Source: Phocaeicola massiliensis B84634 = Timone 84634 = DSM 17679 = JCM 13223 (GTDB lineage Bacteria > Bacteroidota > Bacteroidia > Bacteroidales > Bacteroidaceae). From it: DNA of 64,000 nucleotides. The DNA lies in NCBI RefSeq assembly GCF_000382445.1, contig NZ_KB905472.1, forward strand, positions 2,873,603 through 2,937,602. The letters are read 5' to 3'. Shown in pieces: positions 31,188 to 40,873 of the stretch; the first letter of the stretch is position 1, and every line of letters begins with the position of its first letter. Under the pieces are notes generated by a model that saw only the letters and a list, made by a program, of their open reading frames with translations, was not told the origin of the DNA and made no database searches. The translations under genes were made by a program, and so were the position numbers.

Positions 31188-34143
31188 AGATATTCTGCAA
31201 ATCTCTTTCGTGGGTTATATTACTCAGGAAGTGAAATGGAACGGTACTCCTCTGAACATCATCTTAAAAGATGATACTCAGACTTTGGAAGAAGTAGTGG
31301 TAGTAGGTTACGGTACACAGAAGAAAGTAAATCTGACCGGTGCAGTAGCAATGGCAGAAAGCGATGTTTTGGAGGACCGCCCTATCGCTAACTTGGCTCA
31401 AGGTTTGCAAGGTGCAATTCCCAACTTGAACATTTCGTTTGCCAATGGTAACCCTAACTCAAGCACAAGTATCAACGTCCGCGGTCTTACATCATTGAAC
31501 GGTGGTTCTGCATTAATCTTAGTAGATGGTGTAGAAACCAATGATATTTCTCTGCTTAACCCGCAGGATATTGAAAGTATCTCAGTGTTGAAAGATGCTT
31601 CTTCTGCAGCCGTATATGGTGCACGTGCAGCATTCGGCGTTGTATTGATTACAACTAAAAAAGGTAAAAAGGGAGAGAAAGTTACTTTCAACTATAACAA
31701 TAACTTCTCATGGTCGGCACCTTCACGCATGGCCAAGGGATTACCGGCAGACCAATGGTTGCGCGCCATGAATGTAGAGTCCAACAATACCAGCGGTACT
31801 CAGTATTGGAGTGACGAACTTATTGCTGCCGTAGAAGAACGCATGAAAGATCCCAGCCTTCCTACTGCTTGGGAAAACACGCAGGGAAATAAATTCACCG
31901 CCAATGGAGAATGGGCTTATGCCGGTAACACAGACTGGCTGGATGTATTGTTTAATGATGCAGCCTTCATGCAACAGCACAACGCCAGTGTTCGTGGCGG
32001 TTCTGAAAAGACCTCTTACTATGGTTCAGTAGGTTATAAAGGACAAGACGGTTTGCTGGCTTATGGAACAGACCATTTCAAACGTATTAATATGTCATTC
32101 AATTTCAACACTCAATTAACTAATTGGTTGGAAATCGGATTGAACGTAAAATACAATCGTAGCGAAGCTAACGAACCTAACTCTAACTTCTATACTTCGG
32201 AAGACCCCTATTATGAAGTATATCGCTCCATGCCGTTTATTCCCGTTTACTTGCCGGATGGAGACTTTGCAGGTGTAGCAGGTTCTAACTTCAACTTCAA
32301 CATTGCAGGTATGTTGGCACAAGCCGGACGTACAAAGAATGTTTATGATGATATTTGGTATACAGGTTCTTTCAAATTAACTCCGTTCAAAGGACTTACC
32401 GTAAGAGGTGACTATACCGGTAACCGTTACTTCAGAACGACTCGTGCACACGAAAAGACTATTTACCAGAAGCAGCCCGATGGCACTTCAATGTCAAAAG
32501 GAGACCCGAACGGTGTTTCACTGAAGAAGTATGACGATACTTATGAAGCATTGAACTTATGGGCTGAATATAAAAAATCTTTCGGTGACCACTCTCTCAC
32601 TGCAATGGTTGGTTATAACCAAGAATCCAAAGAAACCAGCAATATGTATGGTAAGACAACCGGTTTGTTTGTAAATGACATCCCTGTTATCGACTTAGCC
32701 GGAACCAAGCAAAACCTGGAAGAAGAAGCAACAATCTGGGCAGTACAGGGTGCTTTTTTCCGTTTGAACTATGACTATAAAGGCAAATACTTATTGGAGG
32801 TAAACGGTCGTTATGACGGTTCTTCAAAATATGGCGAAGACGACCGCTGGGGATTCTTCCCGTCAGCTTCTATTGGTTGGAGATTATCTGAAGAAAAATT
32901 CTTTGATTCTGCACGTAATATATTCGAAAACGTCAAACTTCGTGCATCTGTCGGTTCATTAGGCAATCAGGTTACTACAGGCAACTTCGATTATTTAAGT
33001 TCTATGGGTTTTGCTCAGCTCAACTATTTATTGAACGGTAAATTGGCAACAGGTATTACTCCTGCTTCATTGGCTTATAACAATGTAAGTTGGGAAAAAG
33101 TAACTACCGCCAACTTCGGTATTGACCTGGGTCTGTTGAATAACCGCTTGACTGCTTCATTCGACTACTTTATCCGTTATACCAATGATATGGTCGTATC
33201 AAAGACCTATCCTGCAACAATGGGGTCTACCGGTGGTAAGGAAAATCTTGCCAACATGAGAACAAACGGTTGGGAACTTTCTTTGAGTTGGAAAGACCAA
33301 ATTGCTAACGTAGGAGGCAGCCCATTGGATTATAATGTTGGTATCGGTATTTCAGACAGCTACTCAAAGATTACTAAATATGATAACCCAACCGGTTATC
33401 TGGGTGATTACTACGAAGGTATGGAATTAGGTGAAATCTGGGGTTACGTAACCGACGGATTCATTCAGGATAAAGCAGAAGCAGAACAACAAGCAGTTCG
33501 TCAGAAAGTAATTGCCACTACTTGGTTACCGGGTGATATCCGTTACGCAGACTTGGATGGAAACGGTGCTGTTGACTACGGAAAGAACACATTAAGTGAC
33601 CACGGTGACAAGAAAATTATCGGTAACAATACTCCGCGTTATCGTTTCAATATCAACTTGGGTGCATCATGGAAAGGCTTTGATATCCGCGCTCTGTTCG
33701 AAGGTACAATGAAACGCGACTTATGGCTCGGCACAGGTAGCACAGGTATTTTCTGGGGATACTACGGACAATGGTGGAGTACATTGAACGATACTCATCT
33801 GGACTATTGGACACCCGAAAATCCGAATGCTTACTATCCAACTCCGACCAACACAACTCGCAGCCGTCAGACTCAGACTAAATATTTGCAGGATGCCTCT
33901 TACATCCGTCTGAAAGATGTAACTATCGGCTACAACCTGCCACAAGCCTGGATCTCTAAATTCGGTATCGCTCAATTGAGAATCTTTGCAAGCGGACAAA
34001 ACTTATGGGAAGCTACAGGTTTGTACAAATACCTAGACCCGGATGCAACAGGTAACAGAAAGAAAGATGGTGAAATGGAAGATCGTATGACCAAATACCC
34101 ATTCTGCCGTACTTATTCATTTGGTATCAACGTAACATTCTAA
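30937..34143 (+). CDS. SusC-like TonB-dependent transporter
   Basis: A 1068-residue outer-membrane importer, paralogue of the divergent gene at 27134-30358. Its first 83 or so residues are identical to that protein; after KKGD the two diverge (LQISFVGYITQEVKWNG). It carries the EEVVVVGYGTQKKVNLTGAV box, a plug with LILVDGVET and SVLKDASSAAVYGARAAFG, and a barrel ending SFGINVTF. The different plug and barrel suggest a different glycan cargo from the partner. The SusD gene follows after 14 bases. Confidence 0.95.
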   Translation: MLKRLKSVSMMLFLMGASTGAAYAVSNPGITDVKIAQQDGACTGIVKDATGETVIGASVVVKGTTNGTITGIDGDFSLSNVKKGDILQISFVGYITQEVKWNGTPLNIILKDDTQTLEEVVVVGYGTQKKVNLTGAVAMAESDVLEDRPIANLAQGLQGAIPNLNISFANGNPNSSTSINVRGLTSLNGGSALILVDGVETNDISLLNPQDIESISVLKDASSAAVYGARAAFGVVLITTKKGKKGEKVTFNYNNNFSWSAPSRMAKGLPADQWLRAMNVESNNTSGTQYWSDELIAAVEERMKDPSLPTAWENTQGNKFTANGEWAYAGNTDWLDVLFNDAAFMQQHNASVRGGSEKTSYYGSVGYKGQDGLLAYGTDHFKRINMSFNFNTQLTNWLEIGLNVKYNRSEANEPNSNFYTSEDPYYEVYRSMPFIPVYLPDGDFAGVAGSNFNFNIAGMLAQAGRTKNVYDDIWYTGSFKLTPFKGLTVRGDYTGNRYFRTTRAHEKTIYQKQPDGTSMSKGDPNGVSLKKYDDTYEALNLWAEYKKSFGDHSLTAMVGYNQESKETSNMYGKTTGLFVNDIPVIDLAGTKQNLEEEATIWAVQGAFFRLNYDYKGKYLLEVNGRYDGSSKYGEDDRWGFFPSASIGWRLSEEKFFDSARNIFENVKLRASVGSLGNQVTTGNFDYLSSMGFAQLNYLLNGKLATGITPASLAYNNVSWEKVTTANFGIDLGLLNNRLTASFDYFIRYTNDMVVSKTYPATMGSTGGKENLANMRTNGWELSLSWKDQIANVGGSPLDYNVGIGISDSYSKITKYDNPTGYLGDYYEGMELGEIWGYVTDGFIQDKAEAEQQAVRQKVIATTWLPGDIRYADLDGNGAVDYGKNTLSDHGDKKIIGNNTPRYRFNINLGASWKGFDIRALFEGTMKRDLWLGTGSTGIFWGYYGQWWSTLNDTHLDYWTPENPNAYYPTPTNTTRSRQTQTKYLQDASYIRLKDVTIGYNLPQAWISKFGIAQLRIFASGQNLWEATGLYKYLDPDATGNRKKDGEMEDRMTKYPFCRTYSFGINVTF

Positions 34144-34157
34144 ATTCAGGAACGATT

Positions 34158-35918
34158 ATGAAAAAAAATATATTATATATAGGTTTAGTAGCTTTAGCAT
34201 TGCAAAGCTGCGATTATTTGGATCGCGAACCGCTGGACTCCATCTCTAAAGACAAATTCTTTTCAACAGCCGGCGCTGATGGATTACAGCAATATTGTAA
34301 CAATCTCTATCCTAAATTGATTAAAGGACATGGAGACCCTCAATCTTACAATTTCGGTATGATGGAAGAAGATTTCAAATCGGACAACATCTATACATGG
34401 GAATACAATTCTATCAGCTTTGGTTTACACGTAGCTCCTACCGGTGCAAAAGATACAGAATGGAACTGGGAAAACATCCGTGCTTGTAATGACTTCTTGG
34501 CTAATTATGAACAGTCACAGGCTTCCGAAGCAGAAAAGCATCGTTTTGCTGGAGAAATCTTATTCCTCAAAACTCTTGACTACTTCAACAAAGTGAAAAC
34601 TTACGGCGATGTACCTTGGTATGACAAAGTTGTAAACCCGGGAGACGAAGACTTATACAAAGCACGTGATCCCCGCACTTTGGTAGCAGACAATATGCTG
34701 AGAGATATTGACCAGGCTATTGAATGGCTGCCCATGAAATCGAAAGTGGATGTTACCCGTATCTCCAAAGATGCTGCATTGGCGTTGAAAGCACGCTTCT
34801 GCTTGTTTGAAGGTACATGGCGTCGCTACCACAAGATTGAAGGAGATACAAAATTCTTGCAGGAAGCATACAATGCAGCCGGAGAATTGATGAAATCGGA
34901 ATATGGTTACTCATTATTCCAGGGTAGTACTCCTTCACAGGCTTATCATGAATTATTCATTCAGTCCGATTATGCCAACAACCCTGAAATCATCTTGTCC
35001 AAAGCTTATGATCCCAGCTTAGGCAAAGGTAACAACCTGAGCCGTCAGATCGGTGTCGGCGAAACTCCCTTGGGCGTCAGCAAAGACTGTATTGATGACT
35101 ATCTGTGTGCCGAAACAGGATTGCCTGTCACTCTCTGCAATTGCCCCGGACATACCACACACACCGGATTATTGGCAGAATTGAACAACCGCGACCCGCG
35201 TTTGTTACAGACTGTATGTTCTCCCGAAGCAGGTGAACACACCTATTATTTAAAAGGACATCCGGCAAATATTGCCAACATTGTCAATACCGGTGCAGGC
35301 GGTTCTTCTTCTACCGGTTATAGCATTGCCAAATTCTATAATGCAGCCGAACATCTGGCAGCTCACCATCAGGGAACATTAGATGCTCCGGTATTCCGTT
35401 TCGGTGAAATTCTGTTAATCCGTGCAGAAGCAGCAGCAGAACTGGGAACCATTTCTCAAACAGATTTGGATGCTACAGTTAATAAGTTGCGTGAACGTGT
35501 AGGATTCAACCACAAGTTGACAATGAGCCCGGCCGTTGACCCCAAACTGGAAGCCGAATATCCAAACGTAAGCGCCAACAACGCAACACTGATTCGTGAA
35601 ATCCGCCGCGAACGCCGCGTAGAATTATTCGGAGAAGGTTACCGCTTTGATGACTTGCGCCGTTGGGCATGTGGCAAACGTCTGGATGCTTCTGTTGCAC
35701 CCCGCATGGGTATGATTCCTGATGCAAAGCTTTATTCTCCCGAAAACATCACTGCTATGCAGAACGTATTAGGCACAAACAGCAAAGGTGAACTCGACAT
35801 TTACAGCAAGCGTGTAGATACACAAGCCAGATTTGAAGATCCGAAGAACTACCTGTTTGCTATTCCGACCAATGAAATCTCTATCAACCCGAATCTGACA
35901 CAGAACACGGGATGGTAA
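34158..35918 (+). CDS. SusD-like surface glycan-binding lipoprotein
   Basis: A 586-residue SusD-family lipoprotein: LVALALQSC (Cys18) then DYLDREPLDSISKDKFF. FAGEILFLKTLDYFNKVKTY, LREIRRERRVELFGEGYRF-like sequence (IREIRRERRVELFGEGYRFD) and LFAIPTNEISINPNLTQNTGW mark the family. Partner of the preceding SusC. Low identity to the 670-residue SusD across the spacer fits a separate ligand. A strong terminator follows the stop. Confidence 0.95.
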   Translation: MKKNILYIGLVALALQSCDYLDREPLDSISKDKFFSTAGADGLQQYCNNLYPKLIKGHGDPQSYNFGMMEEDFKSDNIYTWEYNSISFGLHVAPTGAKDTEWNWENIRACNDFLANYEQSQASEAEKHRFAGEILFLKTLDYFNKVKTYGDVPWYDKVVNPGDEDLYKARDPRTLVADNMLRDIDQAIEWLPMKSKVDVTRISKDAALALKARFCLFEGTWRRYHKIEGDTKFLQEAYNAAGELMKSEYGYSLFQGSTPSQAYHELFIQSDYANNPEIILSKAYDPSLGKGNNLSRQIGVGETPLGVSKDCIDDYLCAETGLPVTLCNCPGHTTHTGLLAELNNRDPRLLQTVCSPEAGEHTYYLKGHPANIANIVNTGAGGSSSTGYSIAKFYNAAEHLAAHHQGTLDAPVFRFGEILLIRAEAAAELGTISQTDLDATVNKLRERVGFNHKLTMSPAVDPKLEAEYPNVSANNATLIREIRRERRVELFGEGYRFDDLRRWACGKRLDASVAPRMGMIPDAKLYSPENITAMQNVLGTNSKGELDIYSKRVDTQARFEDPKNYLFAIPTNEISINPNLTQNTGW

Positions 35919-35940
35919 TTGATACATTATAATCTATTAG

Positions 35941-35986
35941 AGAATGTCCGAGAAGCGAATGATGCTTTCCGGACATTCTTTTTTTG
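35941..35986 (+). terminator. Intrinsic terminator after susD
   Basis: AGAATGTCCG (35941-35950) pairs with CGGACATTCT (35970-35979), with AAGC/GCTT inside, followed by a run of seven or eight T. It separates the SusC/D pair from the GH29 gene, which must then have its own promoter (TACCTTTA near 36046 is the best -7-like sequence). Confidence 0.88.
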
Positions 35987-36113
35987 TTTTCTGACCAATT
36001 ATTAAATTTCTTTCCTCTTTTTTTGCTCGCCAAATAAGAAAACCTTACCTTTATCATCCCTTAAAGGAAAAATTAAATGCAAACAAAACAATAAACACTA
36101 ACTCATAACAGTT

Positions 36114-37505
36114 ATGTATAACCTTAAAAAACTAATCGTATGCATGGCCGGTGCAGCGTTCGCTTTGAACCTCCACGCCCAGCAAGTACAAGGCTTTGTC
36201 CACAAGCAATCAGAAGCAACGGATTATGTATGGCCTACCGACCAACAAGTATTGGATAAACTGGATAAATGGCAAGACCAGAAGTTCGGAGTCTTGTTTC
36301 ACTGGGGACTTTATTCCGTTCCCGGCATTGTAGAGTCATGGTCCATCTGCTCGGAAGATGTCGATTGGATTTCACGCAAAAAACCTTTGCCATACGATGA
36401 ATACAAAGAGTGGTACTGGGGCTTGAAAGACTCGCTCAATCCGGTAAACTTCAATCCCGAACAATGGGCAGATGTAATGCAGGATGCAGGTATCAAATAC
36501 ATGATATTCACCACCAAACATCACGACGGATTTTGTACTTACGACTCCAAATACACGGACTTCTCCATTGCCCACGGAGTCTTCAAGGACAATCCGCGCA
36601 AGAATGTAGCCTACCATGTATTCGATGCTTTCCGCAAAAGAGGTTTCATGACGGGATGCTATTTCTCCAAACCCGACTGGCATTGCGAATGGTTTTGGAA
36701 TCCTTATTTCGCTACCCCCGACCGTAACATCAATTACAAGAAAGACCGCCATCCCGACTGGTGGAAAAACTATCAGACCTTTACCCGTAACCAGCTGAAT
36801 GAGCTGATGTCCGACTACGGAAGCTTTGATATCCTTTGGCTGGACGGCGGTTGGGTGAAAGGCGATGACATTGGTCTGGACGATATTCTGGCACAAGCAC
36901 GCCGGAAGCATCCGGGATTGATTTCGGTAGACCGCAGCATCAGGGGCAAAAACGAAAACTACCAGACTCCCGAACGCGGCATCCCCGAGACACAGCTCAA
37001 CTATCCGTGGGAAAGTTGCATCACGCTGAGCAATGACTGGGGATGGGTGCCGAATGCTCCATTCAAATCGTCTCAAAAGGTTATCAACATATTGAGTGAA
37101 ATCACTGCCAAAGGTGGTTGCCTGCTGCTGGGCGTAGGACCAACCTCGGACGGTGTCATCGAAGAAGAAGTGGCCAAGCGTCTGCACGAAGTGGGAGAAT
37201 GGTTGCGGGCAAACGGCAAAGCCATCTACAATACCCGAATCACTCCTGTTTATCAGGACGGACACACATGGTTCACTGCCGACAAGGACGGACAGACACT
37301 CTATGCCATCTATGCATTGCCCGAAGGAGAAACACTGCCGGAAGTCATAGAATGGACAGGAAATCTTCCGAAAGGCAAAATGAAAATGCTGAAAGGAAAC
37401 AAGAGTGTGAAATATACTTGTGATGGTGATAAGGTAAAAGTATTTCTTCCCAAAGGAATAAAGAATGAACCTATTGCTTTGCAATTCAAGGTAAGAGCAA
37501 AATAG
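36114..37505 (+). CDS. Alpha-L-fucosidase, GH29
   Basis: A 463-residue exported fucosidase. The signal peptide ends at NLHAQ (about 23). GH29 hallmarks are GVLFHWGLYSVPG, FTTKHHDGFCTYDSKYTD and FDILWLDGGWVKG, whose Asp244 is the expected nucleophile. There is no C-terminal binding module, unlike the fucosidase at the left edge; the C-terminal 90 residues form the usual small beta domain. In a locus with PNGase and GH92 it may remove core or antennary fucose from N-glycans, though the sequence does not show which. Confidence 0.93.
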   Translation: MYNLKKLIVCMAGAAFALNLHAQQVQGFVHKQSEATDYVWPTDQQVLDKLDKWQDQKFGVLFHWGLYSVPGIVESWSICSEDVDWISRKKPLPYDEYKEWYWGLKDSLNPVNFNPEQWADVMQDAGIKYMIFTTKHHDGFCTYDSKYTDFSIAHGVFKDNPRKNVAYHVFDAFRKRGFMTGCYFSKPDWHCEWFWNPYFATPDRNINYKKDRHPDWWKNYQTFTRNQLNELMSDYGSFDILWLDGGWVKGDDIGLDDILAQARRKHPGLISVDRSIRGKNENYQTPERGIPETQLNYPWESCITLSNDWGWVPNAPFKSSQKVINILSEITAKGGCLLLGVGPTSDGVIEEEVAKRLHEVGEWLRANGKAIYNTRITPVYQDGHTWFTADKDGQTLYAIYALPEGETLPEVIEWTGNLPKGKMKMLKGNKSVKYTCDGDKVKVFLPKGIKNEPIALQFKVRAK

Positions 37506-37542
37506 GAGGTTTTATCAAGACCCAATCAACCTATCACTTTGC

Positions 37543-37615
37543 CTGTAGGGGTGGGGACACTCGCCCGAATACACTTTACTTGATGCATTCGGGCGGGCAA
37601 TCCCCGCCCCTACAG
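37543..37615. repeat. Dispersed palindromic repeat, copy B
   Basis: CTGTAGGGG (37543-37551) pairs with CCCCTACAG (37607-37615), and inside CGCCCGAAT (37562-37570) pairs with ATTCGGGCG (37587-37595). The left flank ATCAAGACCCAATCAAC resembles those of the other copies. It sits between convergent genes and may serve as their terminator. Confidence 0.75.
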
Positions 37616-37668
37616 TTAACTTTAGTAATGCTTTGACTCCCCGAATGCACAGAACTGACTGCATTCGC

Positions 37669-38136
37669 TTACTCTTCCATCACAAAACTTTTCAGAATAG
37701 CTTCCGCCTCAGCTTTTTTCCCCGCCGAATAAATGATGGAAACATGAAATGCACTCCCGGCCGCCTTGGTCATCAGACAGGCATAGCAACAAGGTTCACC
37801 CTCACATTGCCCATCCATCGAAACACCATAAAATTGCTCCAAGTCAAAGGCTTTGACAGCAGTCTGCTTCTCCACCCCATCATCGTCGGCATAGTCTTTC
37901 AACATACCTTCCAGGTCACCCTTCGTGATGCCGTCAGAGTCCAACGCCTGAACAGTGATATAAAACTTACTATCGTTCAACAGAAACGTTTCTTCTGTAT
38001 CCTCTTCCACAACAATACCCTTCGGAACCTTAAAAGTCAATCCGTAGGCAGTCCATGTAACAGGAGACAATGCCTGTGCACCTGCCGACAAGCAGACACA
38101 CAGGCATAAAAAGGCAAAAAACAAAATTCTTTTCAT
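37669..38136 (-). CDS. Small secreted protein of unknown function
   Basis: A 155-residue exported protein I do not recognise. The signal peptide MKRILFFAFLCLCVCLSAGAQ is clear. The mature part is acidic, mixes alpha and beta, and has a Cys cluster (GQCEGEPCCYACL, about 109-121). The fold outline (KVPKGIVVEEDTEETFLLND and a final AILKSFVME) recalls small stress or adhesion-associated periplasmic domains, but this is only an impression. It ends 49 bases before nothing obvious, and its start lies 48 bases downstream of the acyl-CoA ligase stop, so it may be read through from that gene. Confidence 0.7.
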   Translation of the reverse strand: MKRILFFAFLCLCVCLSAGAQALSPVTWTAYGLTFKVPKGIVVEEDTEETFLLNDSKFYITVQALDSDGITKGDLEGMLKDYADDDGVEKQTAVKAFDLEQFYGVSMDGQCEGEPCCYACLMTKAAGSAFHVSIIYSAGKKAEAEAILKSFVMEE

Positions 38137-38184
38137 CTTTTACTTTATTTACGAATAAAGACTTCGCTCAACGCACGCCCCCGG

Positions 38185-39837
38185 TCATTTATCTTTATCA
38201 CGTATCTCCACGCGACGAATCTTACCGCTGATAGTCTTCGGAAGCTCTTCTACAAACTCTATCACACGCGGATACTTATAAGGGGCAGTCACACGCTTCA
38301 CATGGTCTTGCAATTCTCTAATCAGTTCCGGGCTTTCCTGTCCTTTGTAGTTCCTGGAAAGAACGATGGTCGCCTTTACCACTTGTCCGCGCACTTCATC
38401 GGGAACACCCGTAATGGCACATTCCACCACGGCAGGATGAGTCATCAATGCACTTTCCACTTCAAACGGGCCGATACGGTAGCCGGAGCTCTTGATAACA
38501 TCATCCGCACGTCCCACAAACCAAAAGTATCCGTCTTCATCACGCCAAGCCACATCACCGGTATAATAAATGCCATCGTGCCAAGCATCTTCGGTCAGTT
38601 CGGCCGCCCGATAATACTCTTTGAACAAACCCAGCGGCTTGCCTTCAGACGTACGGATGACAATCTGTCCCTGTTCACCGTCTTCTGCCGAACGCCCATC
38701 GGGAGTCAGCAAGTCGATATCATATTGCGGATTGGGGACACCCATGCTGCCCGGTTTCGGCTCCATCCAGGGAAAAGTACCCAACGTCAAAGTGGTTTCC
38801 GTCTGTCCGAAACCTTCCATCAAACGAATACCGGTTATTTTTTTAAACGTCTCATATACAGAATAGTTCAATGCTTCTCCGGCAGTGGTACAATATTCCA
38901 AAGACGACAAGTCATACTTACCGATATCTTCCTTTATCAAGAAACGATAAATGGTAGGAGGAGCACACAGTGAAGTGATATGATAATCCTGAATCTTTCC
39001 GAGAATATCGGCAGGAGTAAACTTCTCATGGTCATACACAAAGATATTCGCCCCCGCAATCATCTGTCCGTAAAGTTTTCCCCACACCGCCTTTCCCCAA
39101 CCGGTATCGGCAATCGTCAGATGCAAACTGTCGCGATGCAGATTATGCCAGAAACAGGCAGTTACGATATGCCCCAACGGATAAGTAAAGTCATGCGCCA
39201 CCATCTTCGGCTCACCGGTAGTTCCCGATGTAAAATACATCAGCGAGGTATCCTCATTGGTATTCGGATGCTCAGGCTTTACAAACGGAGCCGCATTTTC
39301 CATTCCCTGATGAAAGTCTTCGAAACCTTCGGGAACTTCGGGACCGACACTGACCAGCTTCTTTACAGAAGGCGAATCGGGCATCGCTTCTATGATATGC
39401 TTGGTAATCACATCTTCGCCTGCCGCAACAATCATCTTAATATCGGCAGCGTTACAACGGTACACAATATCTTTCTTGGTCAGTAAATGAGTGGCGGGAA
39501 TCACCACCGCACCCAACTTGTGCAGAGCGATAATGGAATACCAGAACTCATAACGACGTTTCAATATCAACATCACCATATCACCGCGACCGATACCCAG
39601 ACTTTGGAAATAAGACGCCGTCATATCGGTATATTTCTTCAGGTCGGCATAAGTATACTGTCTGGATTCCCCTTTATCATTAGTCCACAACAGCGCTTTC
39701 TTGTCGGGTTCCTCGGCAGCCCACGCATCTACTACATCATAACCGAAATTAAAATTTTCGGGTACCTTAATCTTCAGGTTCTTTATAAAATCCTCTTGTG
39801 AGGCAAAAGTGGTTTGTTCTAAGAATCTTTCTACCAT
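38185..39837 (-). CDS. Acyl-CoA synthetase (AMP-forming)
   Basis: A 550-residue ANL-superfamily ligase activating a carboxylic acid with ATP and CoA, most like acetyl/medium-chain acyl-CoA synthetases. The AMP/P-loop motif is MYFTSGTTGEPKMVAHD, then MEGFGQTETTLTLG, YYTGDVAWRDEDGYFWFVGR and the C-terminal lysine in KTISGKIRR. It is cytoplasmic with no signal. It begins 11 bases after the XRE-cupin regulator stop, a common Bacteroides pairing in which the regulator probably controls the ligase. The acid substrate is not determinable. Confidence 0.9.
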   Translation of the reverse strand: MVERFLEQTTFASQEDFIKNLKIKVPENFNFGYDVVDAWAAEEPDKKALLWTNDKGESRQYTYADLKKYTDMTASYFQSLGIGRGDMVMLILKRRYEFWYSIIALHKLGAVVIPATHLLTKKDIVYRCNAADIKMIVAAGEDVITKHIIEAMPDSPSVKKLVSVGPEVPEGFEDFHQGMENAAPFVKPEHPNTNEDTSLMYFTSGTTGEPKMVAHDFTYPLGHIVTACFWHNLHRDSLHLTIADTGWGKAVWGKLYGQMIAGANIFVYDHEKFTPADILGKIQDYHITSLCAPPTIYRFLIKEDIGKYDLSSLEYCTTAGEALNYSVYETFKKITGIRLMEGFGQTETTLTLGTFPWMEPKPGSMGVPNPQYDIDLLTPDGRSAEDGEQGQIVIRTSEGKPLGLFKEYYRAAELTEDAWHDGIYYTGDVAWRDEDGYFWFVGRADDVIKSSGYRIGPFEVESALMTHPAVVECAITGVPDEVRGQVVKATIVLSRNYKGQESPELIRELQDHVKRVTAPYKYPRVIEFVEELPKTISGKIRRVEIRDKDK

Positions 39838-39848
39838 ACTCTTACAAT

Positions 39849-40403
39849 TTACATAATTACTGCCAGGAACTTCACAGTCTTGCCGTCCAGTGCCATCATG
39901 CCGTGAGGCTGGGCAGAATCAAAGTAAAGGCTGTCACCCGGATTCAAAATAAGTTCTTTTCCGTTAATATTAAGCAACATACGTCCTTCTATCACCAGGT
40001 TGAACTCTTGTCCTTCGTGTGAATTGAAATAAATAGGCGTATCTTCGGGCTTCGGCTCCACGGTAACGATGAACGGATCTACCTTACGTCCGCGGAATCC
40101 CGATGCCAATGATTCATATTTGTATGCTTTGGTACGTTCCACCGATACCCCTGTGCCACAACGAGTCAGGAAGTAAGCACTCATTTTAGGCTCTTCGCCA
40201 AACATCAGCACATCCAGTGCGATACCATATTTGCGGGCAATCTTCTGCAAAGCGCTGACCGATATATCTTTCTCACCGCTTTCCATACCCAAATACTCTT
40301 CCACTGTAAGTTGGCAACTTTCGGCCACTTCTTGTGAAGTCAGTTCCAAAACGTCTCTCAATCCCCGGAGACGTTCGGCTATTTGCTTTATCTGGTCACT
40401 CAT
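39849..40403 (-). CDS. XRE-cupin transcriptional regulator
   Basis: A 184-residue regulator with an N-terminal helix-turn-helix (about 6-62, LTSQEVAESCQLTVEEYLGM) and a C-terminal cupin barrel (about 110-183, with GQEFNLVIEGRMLL and NPGDSLYFDSAQPHGMMAL). The cupin should bind a small metabolite and modulate DNA binding. It leads a two-gene operon with the acyl-CoA synthetase 11 bases downstream, so fatty or organic acid activation is the likely regulated process. Confidence 0.9.
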   Translation of the reverse strand: MSDQIKQIAERLRGLRDVLELTSQEVAESCQLTVEEYLGMESGEKDISVSALQKIARKYGIALDVLMFGEEPKMSAYFLTRCGTGVSVERTKAYKYESLASGFRGRKVDPFIVTVEPKPEDTPIYFNSHEGQEFNLVIEGRMLLNINGKELILNPGDSLYFDSAQPHGMMALDGKTVKFLAVIM

Positions 40404-40422
40404 AATCTTTAGATTTAGGGTT

Positions 40423-40430
40423 CAAAGATA
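40423..40430 (-). promoter_or_regulatory. Promoter of the XRE-cupin/acyl-CoA ligase operon
   Basis: TATCTTTG on the minus strand with a TTTG about 22 bases further upstream, 20 bases before the start. It matches both the -7 and -33 parts of the Bacteroides consensus. Confidence 0.65.
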
Positions 40431-40439
40431 ATGAAGATT

Positions 40440-40800
40440 TAATTAATCCTAGCAAAGTTTCAAGAAGTTTCTATGAAAACTATCTGACAGACAACAAAAC
40501 TGCACAATATCGTTCTATATGAGCAAGGACACAGGTTTAAGGAAGTGGTTGCCTTTCGGATAGTTTCAAATGAAAGTATTCGGGCAACAGGACTGCAAAA
40601 ACATTCCCAACGTGTGAAAAAAGCCGGATAATGTAGTCCAACCATCATGCGCCACAAGGAACGGAAGCTGCGCTACCATAGAGCGTTGCAACCACGTTTT
40701 CTTCTGCACCGTAAGAATGGTAACAGTTTGGATTAACCCACAAGCCCGGAGCAGATACCTCCCTATATCCATGAAGAAACATAGAAAAAAATCCATGCTC
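40440..40800. other. GC-richer non-coding block, function unknown
   Basis: Between the divergent XRE regulator and histidine kinase lies a stretch visibly richer in G and C than other intergenic DNA here. On the minus strand overlapping stop-free frames run through it (40460-40657, 40566-40796, 40645-40827), none with a credible start or domain. It may be a decayed gene, a dispersed repeat or a structured RNA. Confidence 0.35.
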
Positions 40801-40845
40801 CATAAAACTTATGATAAATGATAGCATGAATTATAAAAGAATCAC

Positions 40846-40853
40846 TATTTTTG
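40846..40853 (+). promoter_or_regulatory. Candidate -7 box deciding the histidine kinase start
   Basis: TATTTTTG (TAnnTTTG) lies 20 bases before the ATG at 40874 but downstream of the longer frame's ATG at 40811, supporting the shorter start. Confidence 0.55.
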
Positions 40854-40873
40854 CCAAAGACACACAGAATGAT

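Noticed and set aside
36372..37484. 370-codon minus-strand open frame
   Set aside because: It is antisense to the GH29 fucosidase, whose catalytic motifs are intact; no signal or domain is seen in the reverse frame.
40811..40873. Longer N-terminus for the histidine kinase
   Set aside because: The extra 21 residues would lie upstream of the TATTTTTG -7 box and mask a normal signal peptide starting at 40874.
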